Origin: Chara braunii
Taxonomy: Eukaryota; Streptophyta; Charophyceae; Charales; Characeae
Length of the DNA stretch: 27,259 bases
Direction of reading: 5' to 3'
Assembly: GCA_003427395.1 (NCBI GenBank)
Contig: BFEA01000443.1
Span: 967,202 to 994,460, forward strand
Positions 10,505 to 21,237 of the stretch are shown in pieces (the first letter of the stretch is position 1; every line of letters starts with the position of its first letter). Below the pieces are notes generated by a model, which had not been told where the DNA came from, did not search any database, and saw nothing but the letters and a program-made list of their open reading frames with translations. The position numbers and the translations under genes were made by a program.

Positions 10505-10820
10505 TCCATAAAAATCTTTTTAAGCCACCCTTCCTCTCTTGAGGGTGAGCGTTTCATAAAAACTTTTAAGACTCCTTCCCACTCTGAAGGAAAATCACCC
10601 ATAAAAATTTCTCAACCATCCTCCCACTCATGGATGGACTATCCATATAAGTTTTAAAATATCTTTCACTTGAAGATGAGTCCAGATGAAACCAATAAAC
10701 ACTTAGGCCACTTTCAGGCATAACCTCTCTCTTTGTATAATTTTCTGGACTCTTCAAGTCTCCTATAATTCTTTCACTGATAATCACTATTTCTTCACTT
10801 CACCGAACCCTCCTTGGTTC
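10505..10820. repeat. internal array of ~45-55-bp units, each with a different hairpin
   Basis: Units begin with CATAAAAAT/CATATAAGTT-like sequence and contain a short hairpin. Stems are CACCCT/AGGGTG (10526-10531, 10542-10547), TCCTTC/GAAGGA (10573-10578, 10586-10591), CCATCC/GGATGG (10616-10621, 10632-10637), ATCTT/AAGAT (10661-10665, 10673-10677) and GAACC/GGTTC (10805-10809, 10816-10820). A weaker one is GACT/AGTC near 10748. Loops of the second and third share CCCACTC. The stems differ in sequence yet stay complementary. No protein coding is apparent. Confidence 0.7.
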
Positions 10821-11337
10821 ACACACTTTTTATTGTATTAATTTAAAATAAAACACAGAAAACCCCACAAGACCACAATGGTGAGAATGCCAATGACAAC
10901 TAGAATATGCATGAATCTACAACCTGGGGGAATCAAAACCCATATCAGGATGACTCTCAAAAGAAAATCAGATTATCTCGAGTTTCAAATCCTCACAAGC
11001 CTCAAATCATCACAATTCCAGGTCCCAATCAGAAACAAAAGACCTTGTATAACATACCCTATGAATCTTAAGGGATCGATACATACAAGACGATCCCAAC
11101 CATCTTCGCAAAGATGAAAAGATCAGCGTACGAACAATCGAACCTTCTACAACACCTCAAAACCTAAAATCAACTTAGAGAGTGGATAGTTAAAACTCAT
11201 AATCGTACGCACAATGATAAAAAGCAAAATTCTCACCCGAAATCTAAAATATATACAAAACGAAATGTATGTCTAAAAAAAAAACTTACAGACTCAGGCA
11301 AACAACCTCATTTCTTATCTCCTTCCTTTACCATCTT
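10821..11337. other. non-coding stretch downstream of the broken gag
   Basis: AT-rich sequence just 3' (minus strand) of the gag zinc knuckle. I see no protease or RT motif in any minus-strand frame. In an autonomous element pol would begin here, so its absence supports a gag-only element. Confidence 0.55.
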
Positions 11338-12480
11338 ACATCTACAAGGGGTATGTCCAGTCTTCCACAACAGACACATACTATCTTTGCCCATCGTTCC
11401 CCCCCTCTGCTATTTCTTCGTCTTGTTCGACTTACAGTTGACGACGTACCCTTATCATCACACTCCCTTTTAGGATCAGACGCAGTGGGCGGTAGAGCTA
11501 TACCAACTTCTTCCTGAACCCACCACACCTCTGTTTTTGTTTGGAGCATCAAACGTCCTCTCACAGGTACGAGTTGCAGCATTCCTCACTCTAGCCTGCA
11601 CCTCTTTTCTCTCCACACATGACTTTCTTTTCTTCTCTTTGCTCCATCTATGATTTCGTTTGGCAACCTTAATGTCCTCCTGAAATCCACCTCTCATACC
11701 GTCAGAGGTGCTTGCTGCAAGGTCATTTGGTCTTTTACCATACCCATTCTTCTCATAATCCAACGCCTCCTTTCTTTTCCTCGCTTCTTGCAAAGTATGA
11801 CAAAGGTGTTGATCGAAATTGCCTTCTATAAAATTATCTCGTATTTTATCCTATATAAGCCTCCCTTCTGTCCCACGGATCAAATCCCGCTGCTCTGCAT
11901 CCGTAAAGTTCATAAGGAAGACAAAACACTTGTCATATTCAGACAATGTCCAAACCTTGCGGGATGCGCGCTCATACTCCATTAGGAAGTGTCCTACTGA
12001 CACATAATTGTATCGATCTATCTTCTCAAGATTTGGTCAGTTGTTCCTCTCCTAGCCGGTATTCCACATGTCATCATAGAACTTCCTCCATGATGACCTC
12101 GCTCTTCTAACCAACCCACCGACTTCCTCCTTCAAAACTATATGGATATACTTTATAACCTATTTTAGCATCTGTTCCTCAGTCCATTCACAGTAAGACG
12201 CTATCTGCCCAAACTTCTCAAGGAAGTTAGAAACGTGATAGCCTTTGAAGAAGTCGATCTCAACCTTGGGTATGTTGTCTCGCTCCCAATCTCGTAAACC
12301 CAGTAGAGAGGCGAGCTCCTCGACCCCAGTCTTCCCTTGAGAATCTTTCATCTCGAGCTCCCTCGACCCCATCATCTGTTGAACAACAACGAGCGGCGTT
12401 AGGGTCGAGACTCGAGGGAAGTTATGCAACTAAATCCATCTTAGAATATATCGCACTAAAAATTTTCTCGTTCTCATCAT
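11338..12480 (-). pseudogene. gag of the giant-LTR retrotransposon, degenerate
   Basis: A single minus-strand frame from about 12480 to 11476 reads as a gag-like polyprotein broken only by stops at 12430-12432, 12160-12162, 12052-12054, 11851-11853 (TAG) and 12037-12039 (TGA). Residues include FFKGYHVSNFLEKFGQIA with a following E-W-T-E-E-Q, as in Ty3/gypsy-type capsid N-termini. Then come a Trp/Arg-rich stretch (SSWRKFYDDMW), TDAEQRDLIRGTEGR, QEARKRKEALDYEKNGYGKR, and a basic Lys/Arg region. After a frame change a Cys-rich motif at 11338-11378 gives C-X2-C-X4-H-X4-C if one missing base is allowed for. The product would coat retroelement RNA. It lies between the primer-binding site and the left LTR on the element's strand, as expected. 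Start codon uncertain; similarity judged by motif only. Confidence 0.68.
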
Positions 12481-14440
12481 GAAGGCGCAAATAAGAATCT
12501 ATTCAGATTGACGACAATATCGAAGAGAGACCTTAAGCAAAAATCCACTTGAAATAAAACATAAATATTCACAAATAGGTCCCTCGAATCATAACTCCGA
12601 CACTAACCAAATATCACTTCTACTTATCAAGGAAGGATATTAGACATATACGTCACATAAGTGGGCACTCCAAACATGACTCCAATATACAGTACAATCC
12701 ACAATAAATATCATAAACTGATAACAATAATTCACAACATGATAAACACAAATTATTTGCAAGAGTTGTAGTTGAAGAGCACAATATGTTTTATAAACAA
12801 CAATATGAACCCAACTCAACTGTCAGTCGTATAACAAGATAAACCTCAACAACATATTTCATATTCTATAAAAAATAAGACTAGCAATGAGTAAATAACA
12901 TGATACCATTGTTACCCCTTCAACTCTTAAGTAAAGCATATAATACAACGAGGTGGTGTAATCCTCATGAGATAACATCTTGACTCCAAAGCTCCGCTCT
13001 AAAGATCAAGCCTCACCGCAACCCTCTTTGATTCCAGCACTTGCACCTCACCGAACCTAATCATGGTCAGATAGACAACCTCATTCATACCTATTAAGGC
13101 AACGAATAGCGAATTCGCGCCCTTACAAATATGATGGCTCTGCTTAACGTGAAACGAGCCTAGATCGCTACTCCATAACTGCTCTCACTAAGCAGTGGTT
13201 GTTCCACTTGGTCATCACAATTTCGGCAAGGTAACAAGTTCCTTCCGACTCTCTCAATAAATAATGTAGTTACTTTCTTATCATAGGAAAGATAACAACA
13301 CCCCACTAATAGACCATGAATATAATTTCGGCGTGAGTCTCATTATCATTCTTGAGACTGATAACTGCTTCTTTAAGCTTTAACGAGGGAGTAACAAATC
13401 AAGAATGGACTTCTACTTAGGACACATTATACATGCTGACTGACTCCCTTCAGGAAGAACCACCTTCCACAGAAATAAGTCACCCCATCCACCTCTGATC
13501 TCATGCCAAATGTGGGTTTCATACAAAATCTATGTCCCCTTGGAAGACAATTCATAGATGCACCATCAAACAGACATCAAGACAAAATATAATGGAAGCA
13601 CATATATCGGGATAACCTAATAAAAAAATTGTCATAAACACAAACATATATATGTATATATATCACGTATACTTAAAACATAGGTTTCTCTTCGGATCAG
13701 CCACACCGCTAACCCAATAGCCACTACTTCTCAAGCTTTATTGGTAGTTACAGCTTGACAACCCCCAAGTGACTTAACTCATCGCCAACGGATACCATCG
13801 AAGGATCAAGGCACAATATTTATTGCAGTACCTATCGTACCATAACTCAGTCTGAGCTGAAGGAAAGACCTTTGCAATCAAACCTCTCACTTTGCACTTA
13901 TCAGTCACCCCCTCATCCATGTCGCTCACATGTCAGAAGCCTCTTCTAAAGCGACACTATATTGACAAGGGGGAGACGCCTCAGCTTAACGTCTTTACAT
14001 CCCAATGCAGGCTCAGCATGTTACTCACGTAATAAGTCACCAGCCTCGTAGCTTTGACAGTTATCAACTAAGCTTGCCTCGGTAGTGGATATACCCAACA
14101 ATGCGGACGCTGCCTCAACTCAACCAAGGCCACATCAGACATGTCACGTATCGCCAAAATATCAAAAGATACTTAGGATAGCAAGATGCTCGTTGAGACC
14201 ATTATTATATGCGTCAGAGTACTTAAGTGTATAGCCAAACACTTCCTTCCTCAAGTAAACCGCGCACACGCTCATAATCAACACTTCACACTTAGCCCAC
14301 AATTTTAAGACATCCCCAAAGATAGTCAACGTATCAAGCAATCGACGATATATGTCAAAAGAAAACTTCTCCGTTTGCCTAGTTCTCAGTTTCCCATACC
14401 CGAATGTCATTCCACCAGGGACAACGACAGACAACCGTTA
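12481..14440. other. retroelement leader between primer-binding site and gag
   Basis: About 2 kb of AT-rich sequence with no supported gene on either strand. A 90-codon minus-strand frame starts a few bases after the primer-binding site (14162-14434) but has no recognisable domain and is probably fortuitous. An alternating TA/CA stretch occurs near 13645-13670. The length of the leader is large for a gag-first element. Confidence 0.55.
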
Positions 14441-14458
14441 TCCCCAGCAACGGCGCCA
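14441..14458 (-). promoter_or_regulatory. primer-binding site, tRNA-Asp type
   Basis: The minus strand reads TGGCGCCGTTGCTGGGGA. This is complementary, with one mismatch by recollection, to the 3' end of plant-type tRNA-Asp including CCA. The same primer is used by the plant Athila group. Two bases (GG) separate it from the LTR terminus CA. It shows that reverse transcription would start here and proceed into the LTR on the right, so the element is on the minus strand. Confidence 0.88.
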
Positions 14459-14930
14459 CCTGTCGAGCGCATCGGTCCGGTACCACACGAGGCAGCGCAG
14501 GACCCTCCCGACCGCGTCACGCAGGAGTTGGTCTGTTCCTTCGTCGCAAATATACATGGAGCTTCCACAAGCCACTCCGGCCGAGTGCACCAGCCATACC
14601 TCTCGCGAGTCCCTACGACAGGATAGGGCCTACGCGAGGCACGACTTACCTCCCCCTTACGGTAGCTGTCACCTCTCTTCGGTGGGCGTATCCCCGTCGA
14701 GCTACCAGTCCATAGTACGAAAGCTAATCAGTTGCAATCGCAGAGGTGGACCAGCCGAGGGCGTCTCTCGTTCGTTGTAGCATAGGGGGTACGTACGGTA
14801 TTACGCCTCTATCAGACCCGCACACGAACCGACGCCTTGGGGGGCTGAGGTCCCAAGCATGACTCGTCGTCGGTCGACTAGAACGTATCCCACACAACAC
14901 ACGTACACCACTCTAAGAACATAACAACAA

Positions 14931-14960
14931 ACACACATACACACACACACACACATACAT
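14931..14960. repeat. (CA)n microsatellite
   Basis: An alternating AC tract in the right LTR. The left LTR at about 2875-2905 has a shorter, interrupted version, as expected for slippage after insertion. Confidence 0.85.
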
Positions 14961-16204
14961 ATACATATACAGAACGACACTAAACCAACAACGCGACAAC
15001 ACTCCTAGTCCCTTAGTAGTCATCCCATATGCGAAAATCGGATAGGCGTCACGCGCGAAACTTCATATAAAACCGCGCGAACGCAGGGCTAACTCATATC
15101 AACTCGCAATGCAAGCATACGCAATCAGTCGCAATGATGGCGTACCATGTAGTACCCATACTCATGTGGTCCTCGTTAGTCTCGAGGGTCGCATTCGACA
15201 CTCAAGTGTCGGCTGACACGCGCCTAGAGGGAATGATTTTTCGACGCTGGACAACCGCCAAGTGCGATTGAAAACCACACCCTCTTCTGCACCCTGCGGA
15301 GAGTGGGTGGTACACAGGTTCATACCCAGGTTCATACCTGTGGTGGCAATCGTCTCTTATCGCCCTGGAGACCAGCTCCATCATCCATGGTCGGGAAAAA
15401 AGTCAAGGGGTTTGACTTTGGCGGTTGCCACGGACTACAACGTCCAACTATAAAAATTAGCAAGCAAAATCAATCAATAAATAAGTAAACTCCCAACACT
15501 CATATATCAAATCAAAACTCGATGTAAAATAAAAGAAGGGGAAACATAGACCCATCAGGTATGCAGATCGTGCGACTCATGGTTGTCATTCTCACTGCCT
15601 CCAAAGTACGACTCATATACCAAGCTCCAAATACTAACCTGCATAAAACACATACACACACAATAGCCACATTGTCATACACCAATGTGGTCAACTTTAC
15701 TTTTCCCTGTAACTCACACCACGCCTCACACTCAAGCCCCAATCATAATCCAACTTTTTACAAATCTCATAAGTTCTTTATAATGACCATTAAAAGAAGT
15801 CTGGTTAAAACCCTCAAAGAAATATATCAAATCTTAGGGCTAAGGCAATCGAGTTGAGGTACAGGTGTAAGCAAAGTTGTGTCGTGAGCCGACAAGTCGG
15901 CGATCAACCAACCGACCTGTTATTAGGGATAACAGAAGATGATCCTCGTAGGATAAAGTTGGAACTAGTCAAAATCCTAGATCGAATGTCCAAAGAAGGC
16001 CTGTATCATAAGACAGATTAATGTCCAAGCTAAATCATCAATGTGTGGAGAGCAAATCCCCATGACACGTTCTCACTCAAGACTCTCCTCATAGCCAAGT
16101 CGAGGTCTACCTCTAAACCAGTGCCCAAAGAAAGGTAGACCTATGGCAAAATCTCCCTCATATAGAATGGATCCCTAGAATCGCCACGTGTCATAATGTA
16201 GTCT

Positions 16205-16775
16205 ATCTCCTTTAATCTAAGAAAATTGCGGCAGCGCTTCCCGTAGAAAAAAAATATCTTTCCTGAATTTATATCAGCCTAAATATGAAAACAGAAACAA
16301 TATGCAACATTTCAAAGTCAAATTTTGTCTAACTCCCTTAATTCAAAAATTTGAGCAGCACTCCCTTTAGAAAAGGAGACTTCACAGATTTTTACTAAGT
16401 CATATATAAAAATCAGACAAGTTGAATTTTTGAAAAGTCAAATTTTGACTAACTCCTTGGATTTGCAAAAATTTCGGCAACGCTTCTCGTAGAGAAAGTA
16501 GCTTACAAAAATTTATACAAAGCTAAGTTCAGAATTTAAAATGACTTTGACTTCTCAAGATCCAATTTTATCTAACTCCCTGAAGCAGCAAAAATTTGGG
16601 TAGCACTCCCTTTAGAAAAGGAGGCCTCCCAGATTTTTACTAAGGCAAAAAGTCAGACAAACTGAACTTTCAAAAGACAAAATCTGATTAACTCCTTGGT
16701 TTTGTAGAAATTTCGGCAACGCTTTCCGTAGAGAAAGTGACTTACCAAGATTTATACAAGACCAAGTATAATAAA
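16205..16775. repeat. five-unit ~121-bp tandem array (right LTR)
   Basis: Counterpart of 4150-4720. Cores lie at 16234, 16358, 16480, 16603 and 16719, with spacings 124, 122, 123 and 116, nearly the same register as in the left LTR. The A-B-A-B-A alternation (GCGCTTCCC-like versus GCACTCCCTTTAG) is retained, so the array predates the insertion. Confidence 0.85.
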
Positions 16776-17039
16776 TAATCCCAGAAAATGCGAGTATTGA
16801 TCGAAGTAAAAACATATTAGCCAGAAAATGCAGGAATTCATAACTCTAGCACGTGGCGAACAACTAAATCAACTACCTATCAACTGAAACTCAGACTAAG
16901 TAGTAATTTCAGTCAGCCACATGCAAGCCAAACCACAAAGGTAAGTACTCTCACCATCCCCAAGTCAATCTTATCAAACAATAGTTCATGATCTTTCGAT
17001 GATTTATCCCTTTATACCCAGCTTACATAAGGTATAAAA

Positions 17040-17643
17040 CTAGACCACCCAAACTTATGGGAACCTGCCTAGCTCAGCCATAGAATATACACAAACACAG
17101 GGCACAACAACTTTTCTCTTCTTTGGGCATATGACTAGGCCACCCTAGTCGCCCTGAACTGTTTAAGTATCCCAACTTTATATAATTATCTGCACTTAGT
17201 GTTTTGAGGTAGCATATAACTGAACCGATCATCTTTAGCTCAAGAGTCAGTCTGCCCCTTCGTACCACAAATTTACTCTTGATTAGTATTTTTTTCAGAT
17301 GGTGATAAGTTATTGTCAGACTACCCAAACTTATGGAACCCTGTCTGACTAGCCTGTTCATAGACAAAATAGTAGTAAAGTATAGTCAAGTTATAACCTT
17401 CAGGTATCAGCCTGTGCGTGGCGTTGGACCAAGACCACCCAAACTTATGGAACATGTCTGGTCCTCAGCCTGGTTCATGCTCTTAAAGCCAAAGCAGAAA
17501 AAAACTGAAAGAAACCCAAAGTAAACAAGGCGACCAAACCACCCAAACTTATGAAACATGCTTGGTCTCTAAAAAGTCAATCACAGTCAGTCCTCGCAAG
17601 TCAAAGCAACCAGACCACCCAAACTTATGGGAACCTGTCTGGT
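17040..17643. repeat. dispersed hairpin motif array (right LTR), better preserved
   Basis: Five copies of the CCACCCAAACTTATGG core, each bracketed by a different inverted arm pair. These are CTAG/CTAG (17040-17043, 17069-17072), GTCAGAC/GTCTGAC (17315-17321, 17343-17349), GGACCAAGAC/GTCTGGTCC with a one-base bulge (17426-17435, 17456-17464), GACCAA/TTGGTC (17532-17537, 17562-17567) and ACCAGAC/GTCTGGT (17609-17615, 17637-17643). Copies with TGGG can also form an inner CCCA/TGGG pairing. Stem sequence varies while pairing is kept. Confidence 0.8.
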
Positions 17644-20386
17644 CCTTCAGGCAATTCAAAATAAACATAGCACTGGGCCGTCCAATCGTATGGAGACTCT
17701 CCCAAGCTTTGGTCGACCCAGTTAAACACATGCAATACAACCTTTCTCCCATCCTTCCCCCAGATGCAATCCCACAATCTGCTTTCAGTCAAACAACAAA
17801 AACTTGAAACTGAATTTGCACAATCATTCCTTTATTAAGTCTGGTTCGATCTTAAAAGTCAAACTGAAAGTCAAAGTAGGGAGACAAGCAATATACTCAG
17901 TCAAACACAATAAGAAATACAGTGAGGGGCAATAACCAGAGTTTATAGAAGGAAAATGAAGTCCTTACCTCTCAGTTCCCTGCCTCCAGAACTCCTCTTG
18001 AGTTCCAGCAGAGCTCCCGCAATCGGTGGGAGTCTTGCTGCGGTCCTACGGGTTGCAATCCCGCCTGCCGCCTTCCTCTCTGAACTGGACTAGACTTAGA
18101 GTAAGAGTGACAGAAAGAAAATGGGTTTCAGACTCTCGAGATACAGGAGGGGGACAACTCAACTCACAGGAGAGGGCCTTGCAATCTCTAATCGCCTGAG
18201 GGTCCTGCAATGGCGGCCAAAATCTGCAGCAACTTGGTCAACCCAAAGTCAAACTGGCACGTACCGGTTCCCCGACGATTCTCCCGATCTCCGCCAAGAC
18301 CTCTTCCTTCAACAGAACTCGGTTCGTCCACAACCAAACTCAGCGAAATACAGCAGCAAGACTCAACAAGGCGTCGTAATCCTCAAATCAGCAGCTGCAC
18401 TCACAATGTCGAGGTTCACTATGGCAACAGATGGTGACTCTTGACTGACAGCAGTCCCAGTCGGCAATGACTCTCACCACTCGTGTGTCGAAAATCAGGC
18501 CCAAACGAACTCTGCAACTCAGATGTTGAGGGACCGACATGTCACACTCTCTTAGTCTTCCACGCTACAGGTTCAGCAACATAGTGCAGGTACAATAATA
18601 ATCGTCCGTCACCAGAGCAGGCGTATTGAACAACAACCAAGGGGTAGCCATAGACTCTTCTCATGCGGATCTTCACACGGAACAGGTACGTGCACTTCTC
18701 CTCTTTCGTCAATCCTGTTGAGGTCTTTACCGGACTCTGGTACAGTCCAACTTTAACCTGTGTGGCAAACTACTTCGACTCCGACAGGCAAGTATTCGTT
18801 ATTGCCTGAGCCTCCTCCTTCTTTATTACTTTACCCCCGGGGTAAGCAAAGCACCGCCCACAGGTAATTTTCCAGGCTCTGCGGCCGTCCCTCGTTATTT
18901 CGGCCGGTAGGCGAGCAAAGTCAAAATGAATTTTCCGCTGCATCATGGGTGCGGACTCGCTGTTCAGTTGCTGCTTTCATGTAGGCGCTCGCTCCTGCCC
19001 CCTCCCATGCATCACATGGTCTCTCCTTTGGCTAGCTCAACCAATAGGACGAACACCACTTCAACCAGCAGGTCGGTCCCCGCAACCTTACAACTGTTTT
19101 CAGACCCGCAGCCTGTCTTCTACTATTTCCGTTTTGATAGGACGAGCAACGCACCGGCCAACAAGTCAGTTATGCAGCCTCACAGCCCTTCCCCCCCCAT
19201 GGATGCTGCTTTCTGATCCACTGAACGTGCGAAACGATAACGAATCTTTTCACTGGGACATTGGGAAATCGTACCGCACACATAGGGGATTGAGTCCCTT
19301 GCCAGAATACGGCTAGGTCCACCGCTTACCGGCGCAGCACAGTGCGTAACATCGATCTGCCAGGTTGGCCTGACTCCCAACTCCACTCTTATCTCTCTCT
19401 CTCTCTCTCCCTCTAATTACATGAGCGAAGCCACAATGAACCCCTTTGCTAAAACACGAAGGATATGCTGCCATTCCAAGATTCATCAAACAAGTAAAAA
19501 TAACTACGAATCTACCGCTAAAATTCGGCCAAGTGCATTCAGCGTTTTCCAGTTTCTACCCCCAGGGCGGCCTATTCGTCAGTTAACTCCTACCTTACTA
19601 ACCGATCACTCAAACTAACACTACCATCATCATCGTCTTGCCCCAAAACCCCTATAACGCATCTCCCCACAACCGAGTTCATGAAGAATCAGTTGATTTC
19701 CCATATTTTAATTCTTTATCGATAGCTACTTCTGAGCTCCTCCGTGCAACTTATCTACCTTCTATCTCCAGACTTATTAACTCCCTAGTAGATCTAACTA
19801 CAAAATCGGATTCGTGAGGGCCAAAATCCCCTGGTTCAAGTCCTCCATTGCCTGTTTTCATCAAGAAATAGGCAAGAGTCACTTTCCTTTCCCTCATTCC
19901 CTCTTCTCTCCGCCATGGCTCCCCGCACTGACTTTCTCACTAACTCCCTTATCTACTAATTTTTGTTTAATTCCGACCGCATAATCGGATTCGCCAGGCC
20001 TAAAAACCCCGGATTCGGCTCTTCCTTTGCCGAAATCCGTTAGGGATCGGGGGGCTAGGCACTTTTCGCCCCCATCACCTTCGTTTTCCCGCTACTGCCA
20101 TCTCTGCCTCCACTCTGAATGCACCTGGCGTAGTACCCAGCCAGATACATCTCATCCTTCTTCTGAGTGTCTCCGCACTGTCTCCTCATCGTCCCCGACC
20201 AGCACTACGCCCCACTTCACTGTCTATGAACGTCGCTTGTATCCTCCCGTGTTATGCTACGCACTAAACCAGACATCACAGCGGGCGTCGACTACCGCAG
20301 ACCACAGGACGGTAATCGTGGGAGTAAAAACCCACTAAGGAGTGTGTAACCACTTACCTGCCGGTCTATCAGCCTCGAAAATGGAA

Positions 20387-20426
20387 GGCGTTGAAGCCCG
20401 CGACCTATGCTCTACCACCTAGGCCA
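20387..20426 (-). promoter_or_regulatory. tRNA-like Pol III A box / B box pair (right LTR)
   Basis: Counterpart of 8310-8349. The A box TGGCCTAGGTGG (20415-20426, minus) is unchanged. The B box GCTTCAACGCC (20387-20397) matches the consensus at 10 of 11 positions, and GGC/GCC around TTCAAC resembles a T arm. The 17-base spacing is unchanged. It looks like a tRNA relic lacking the anticodon arm. Confidence 0.45.
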
Positions 20427-21204
20427 CTCCTACGCCTTGATGGGTAGGAGGACGCAAGGCTGCTGCGCAACCCGCAGCGTGAGCCTCGGTGAGGCAGATC
20501 CCAATGCAGATCTTGGTAGTAGTAGCTTTGAAGTCCCAGGTGGAGAGGGTGTCATACGGTCGGTCTGTCTGGGCAAGGTGGCTTTCCGCCCCGACACCCT
20601 TTGGCCCGCTGTGCCACGACACAGTTCCCCATCGATCGGTTCTAAACGGGCATGCTCACACTTAAACCTCTTGCAACAGACATTCGGTGGCAGGCCATAT
20701 ACCCACAAACGGCCCCCGCCACACAGGTTTCTTTCCGCCTCGCGGGCTAATTACCCATCGGCTCGCACACACGTCGAACTCCCCGGCCTGCGTTCCAAGG
20801 CCGACATGAATTTTCGCCCGCATCTCGAACACCCGGGGACCCGGACGAGCCCGCCAAAAGACGTACGTAGTCAAAGTCGTCGACGACGAGCACCCATGTC
20901 CTGGCGACGTAGCAACTAAGCCAGACCTGTTGGTCTCGACATCGGACTTGGAATCGATCACCGAGCTAAGGACCTTAAAAATTCAATAAAAGTAAATAAA
21001 TAAATAAATGAATAATAAAATTGAGAATGAAAGTCATGCATCCCTCTACTCCATGACGTCGTGCATACCCAGACTGCGCTTGGTTGCGCCTCGCCGTCAA
21101 TACCCCGAGCGCACCGCTCTCCCCGGCGAGGGCCTAAACTTCCTCCCGTATGCGGGCCATCGGGCGGAAGAGGCTGCACTAGTGTGACTTTCAGAAAAAA
21201 CACG

Positions 21205-21230
21205 CCAAATACCCTTATAAGGTTATTTGG
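21205..21230. other. imperfect palindrome at the LTR edge
   Basis: CCAAATACCCTT and AAGGTTATTTGG can pair with one mismatch, seven bases from the LTR terminus. It corresponds to the perfect palindrome at 9134-9155. Confidence 0.8.
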
Positions 21231-21237
21231 TACGACA

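Larger units (their letters stand above)
2533..21237 (-). mobile_element. giant-LTR, gag-only LTR retrotransposon (about 18.7 kb)
   Basis: Two direct repeats of 6.6-6.8 kb flank a 5.3-kb interior. The right repeat starts TGTCG and ends CGACA, a TG...CA terminus with a 5-bp inverted repeat. Two bases from its left edge lies an 18-nt tRNA-Asp-type primer-binding site on the minus strand. This fixes the orientation: the 5' LTR is on the right and the 3' LTR on the left. The only coding trace found inside is a broken gag (11338-12480, minus); I see no protease, RT or integrase. The layout recalls plant LARD and TR-GAG non-autonomous elements, but the LTRs are unusually long. The left end is missing about 128 bp of LTR, no target-site duplication can be checked, and no polypurine tract is evident beside the left LTR. 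The copies differ by roughly one base in ten in the stretches compared by eye, which suggests an old insertion. Confidence 0.78.
14461..21237 (-). repeat. right (5') LTR, about 6.8 kb
   Basis: The + strand starts TGTCGAGCGC directly after the primer-binding site and ends GTACGACA at the point where gypsy RT sequence begins. This gives TG...CA ends with a TGTCG/CGACA inverted repeat. From about 14589 it is colinear with the left LTR, with most differences being transitions and small indels. It keeps about 100 bp (19690-19785) lost from the left copy. No intact protein gene was found; the longest open frames on the + strand (for example 20407-20919) have no recognisable domain. Confidence 0.88.

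Noticed and set aside
10505-10820. CRISPR-like array
   Set aside because: Units have no constant repeat with unique spacers; the variable part is the hairpin stem, and the context is a eukaryotic retroelement.
2533-21237. Interpretation as a simple segmental duplication
   Set aside because: The primer-binding site two bases from a TG...CA end and the gag on the matching strand fit LTR retrotransposon structure much better, although assembly collapse could still distort details.
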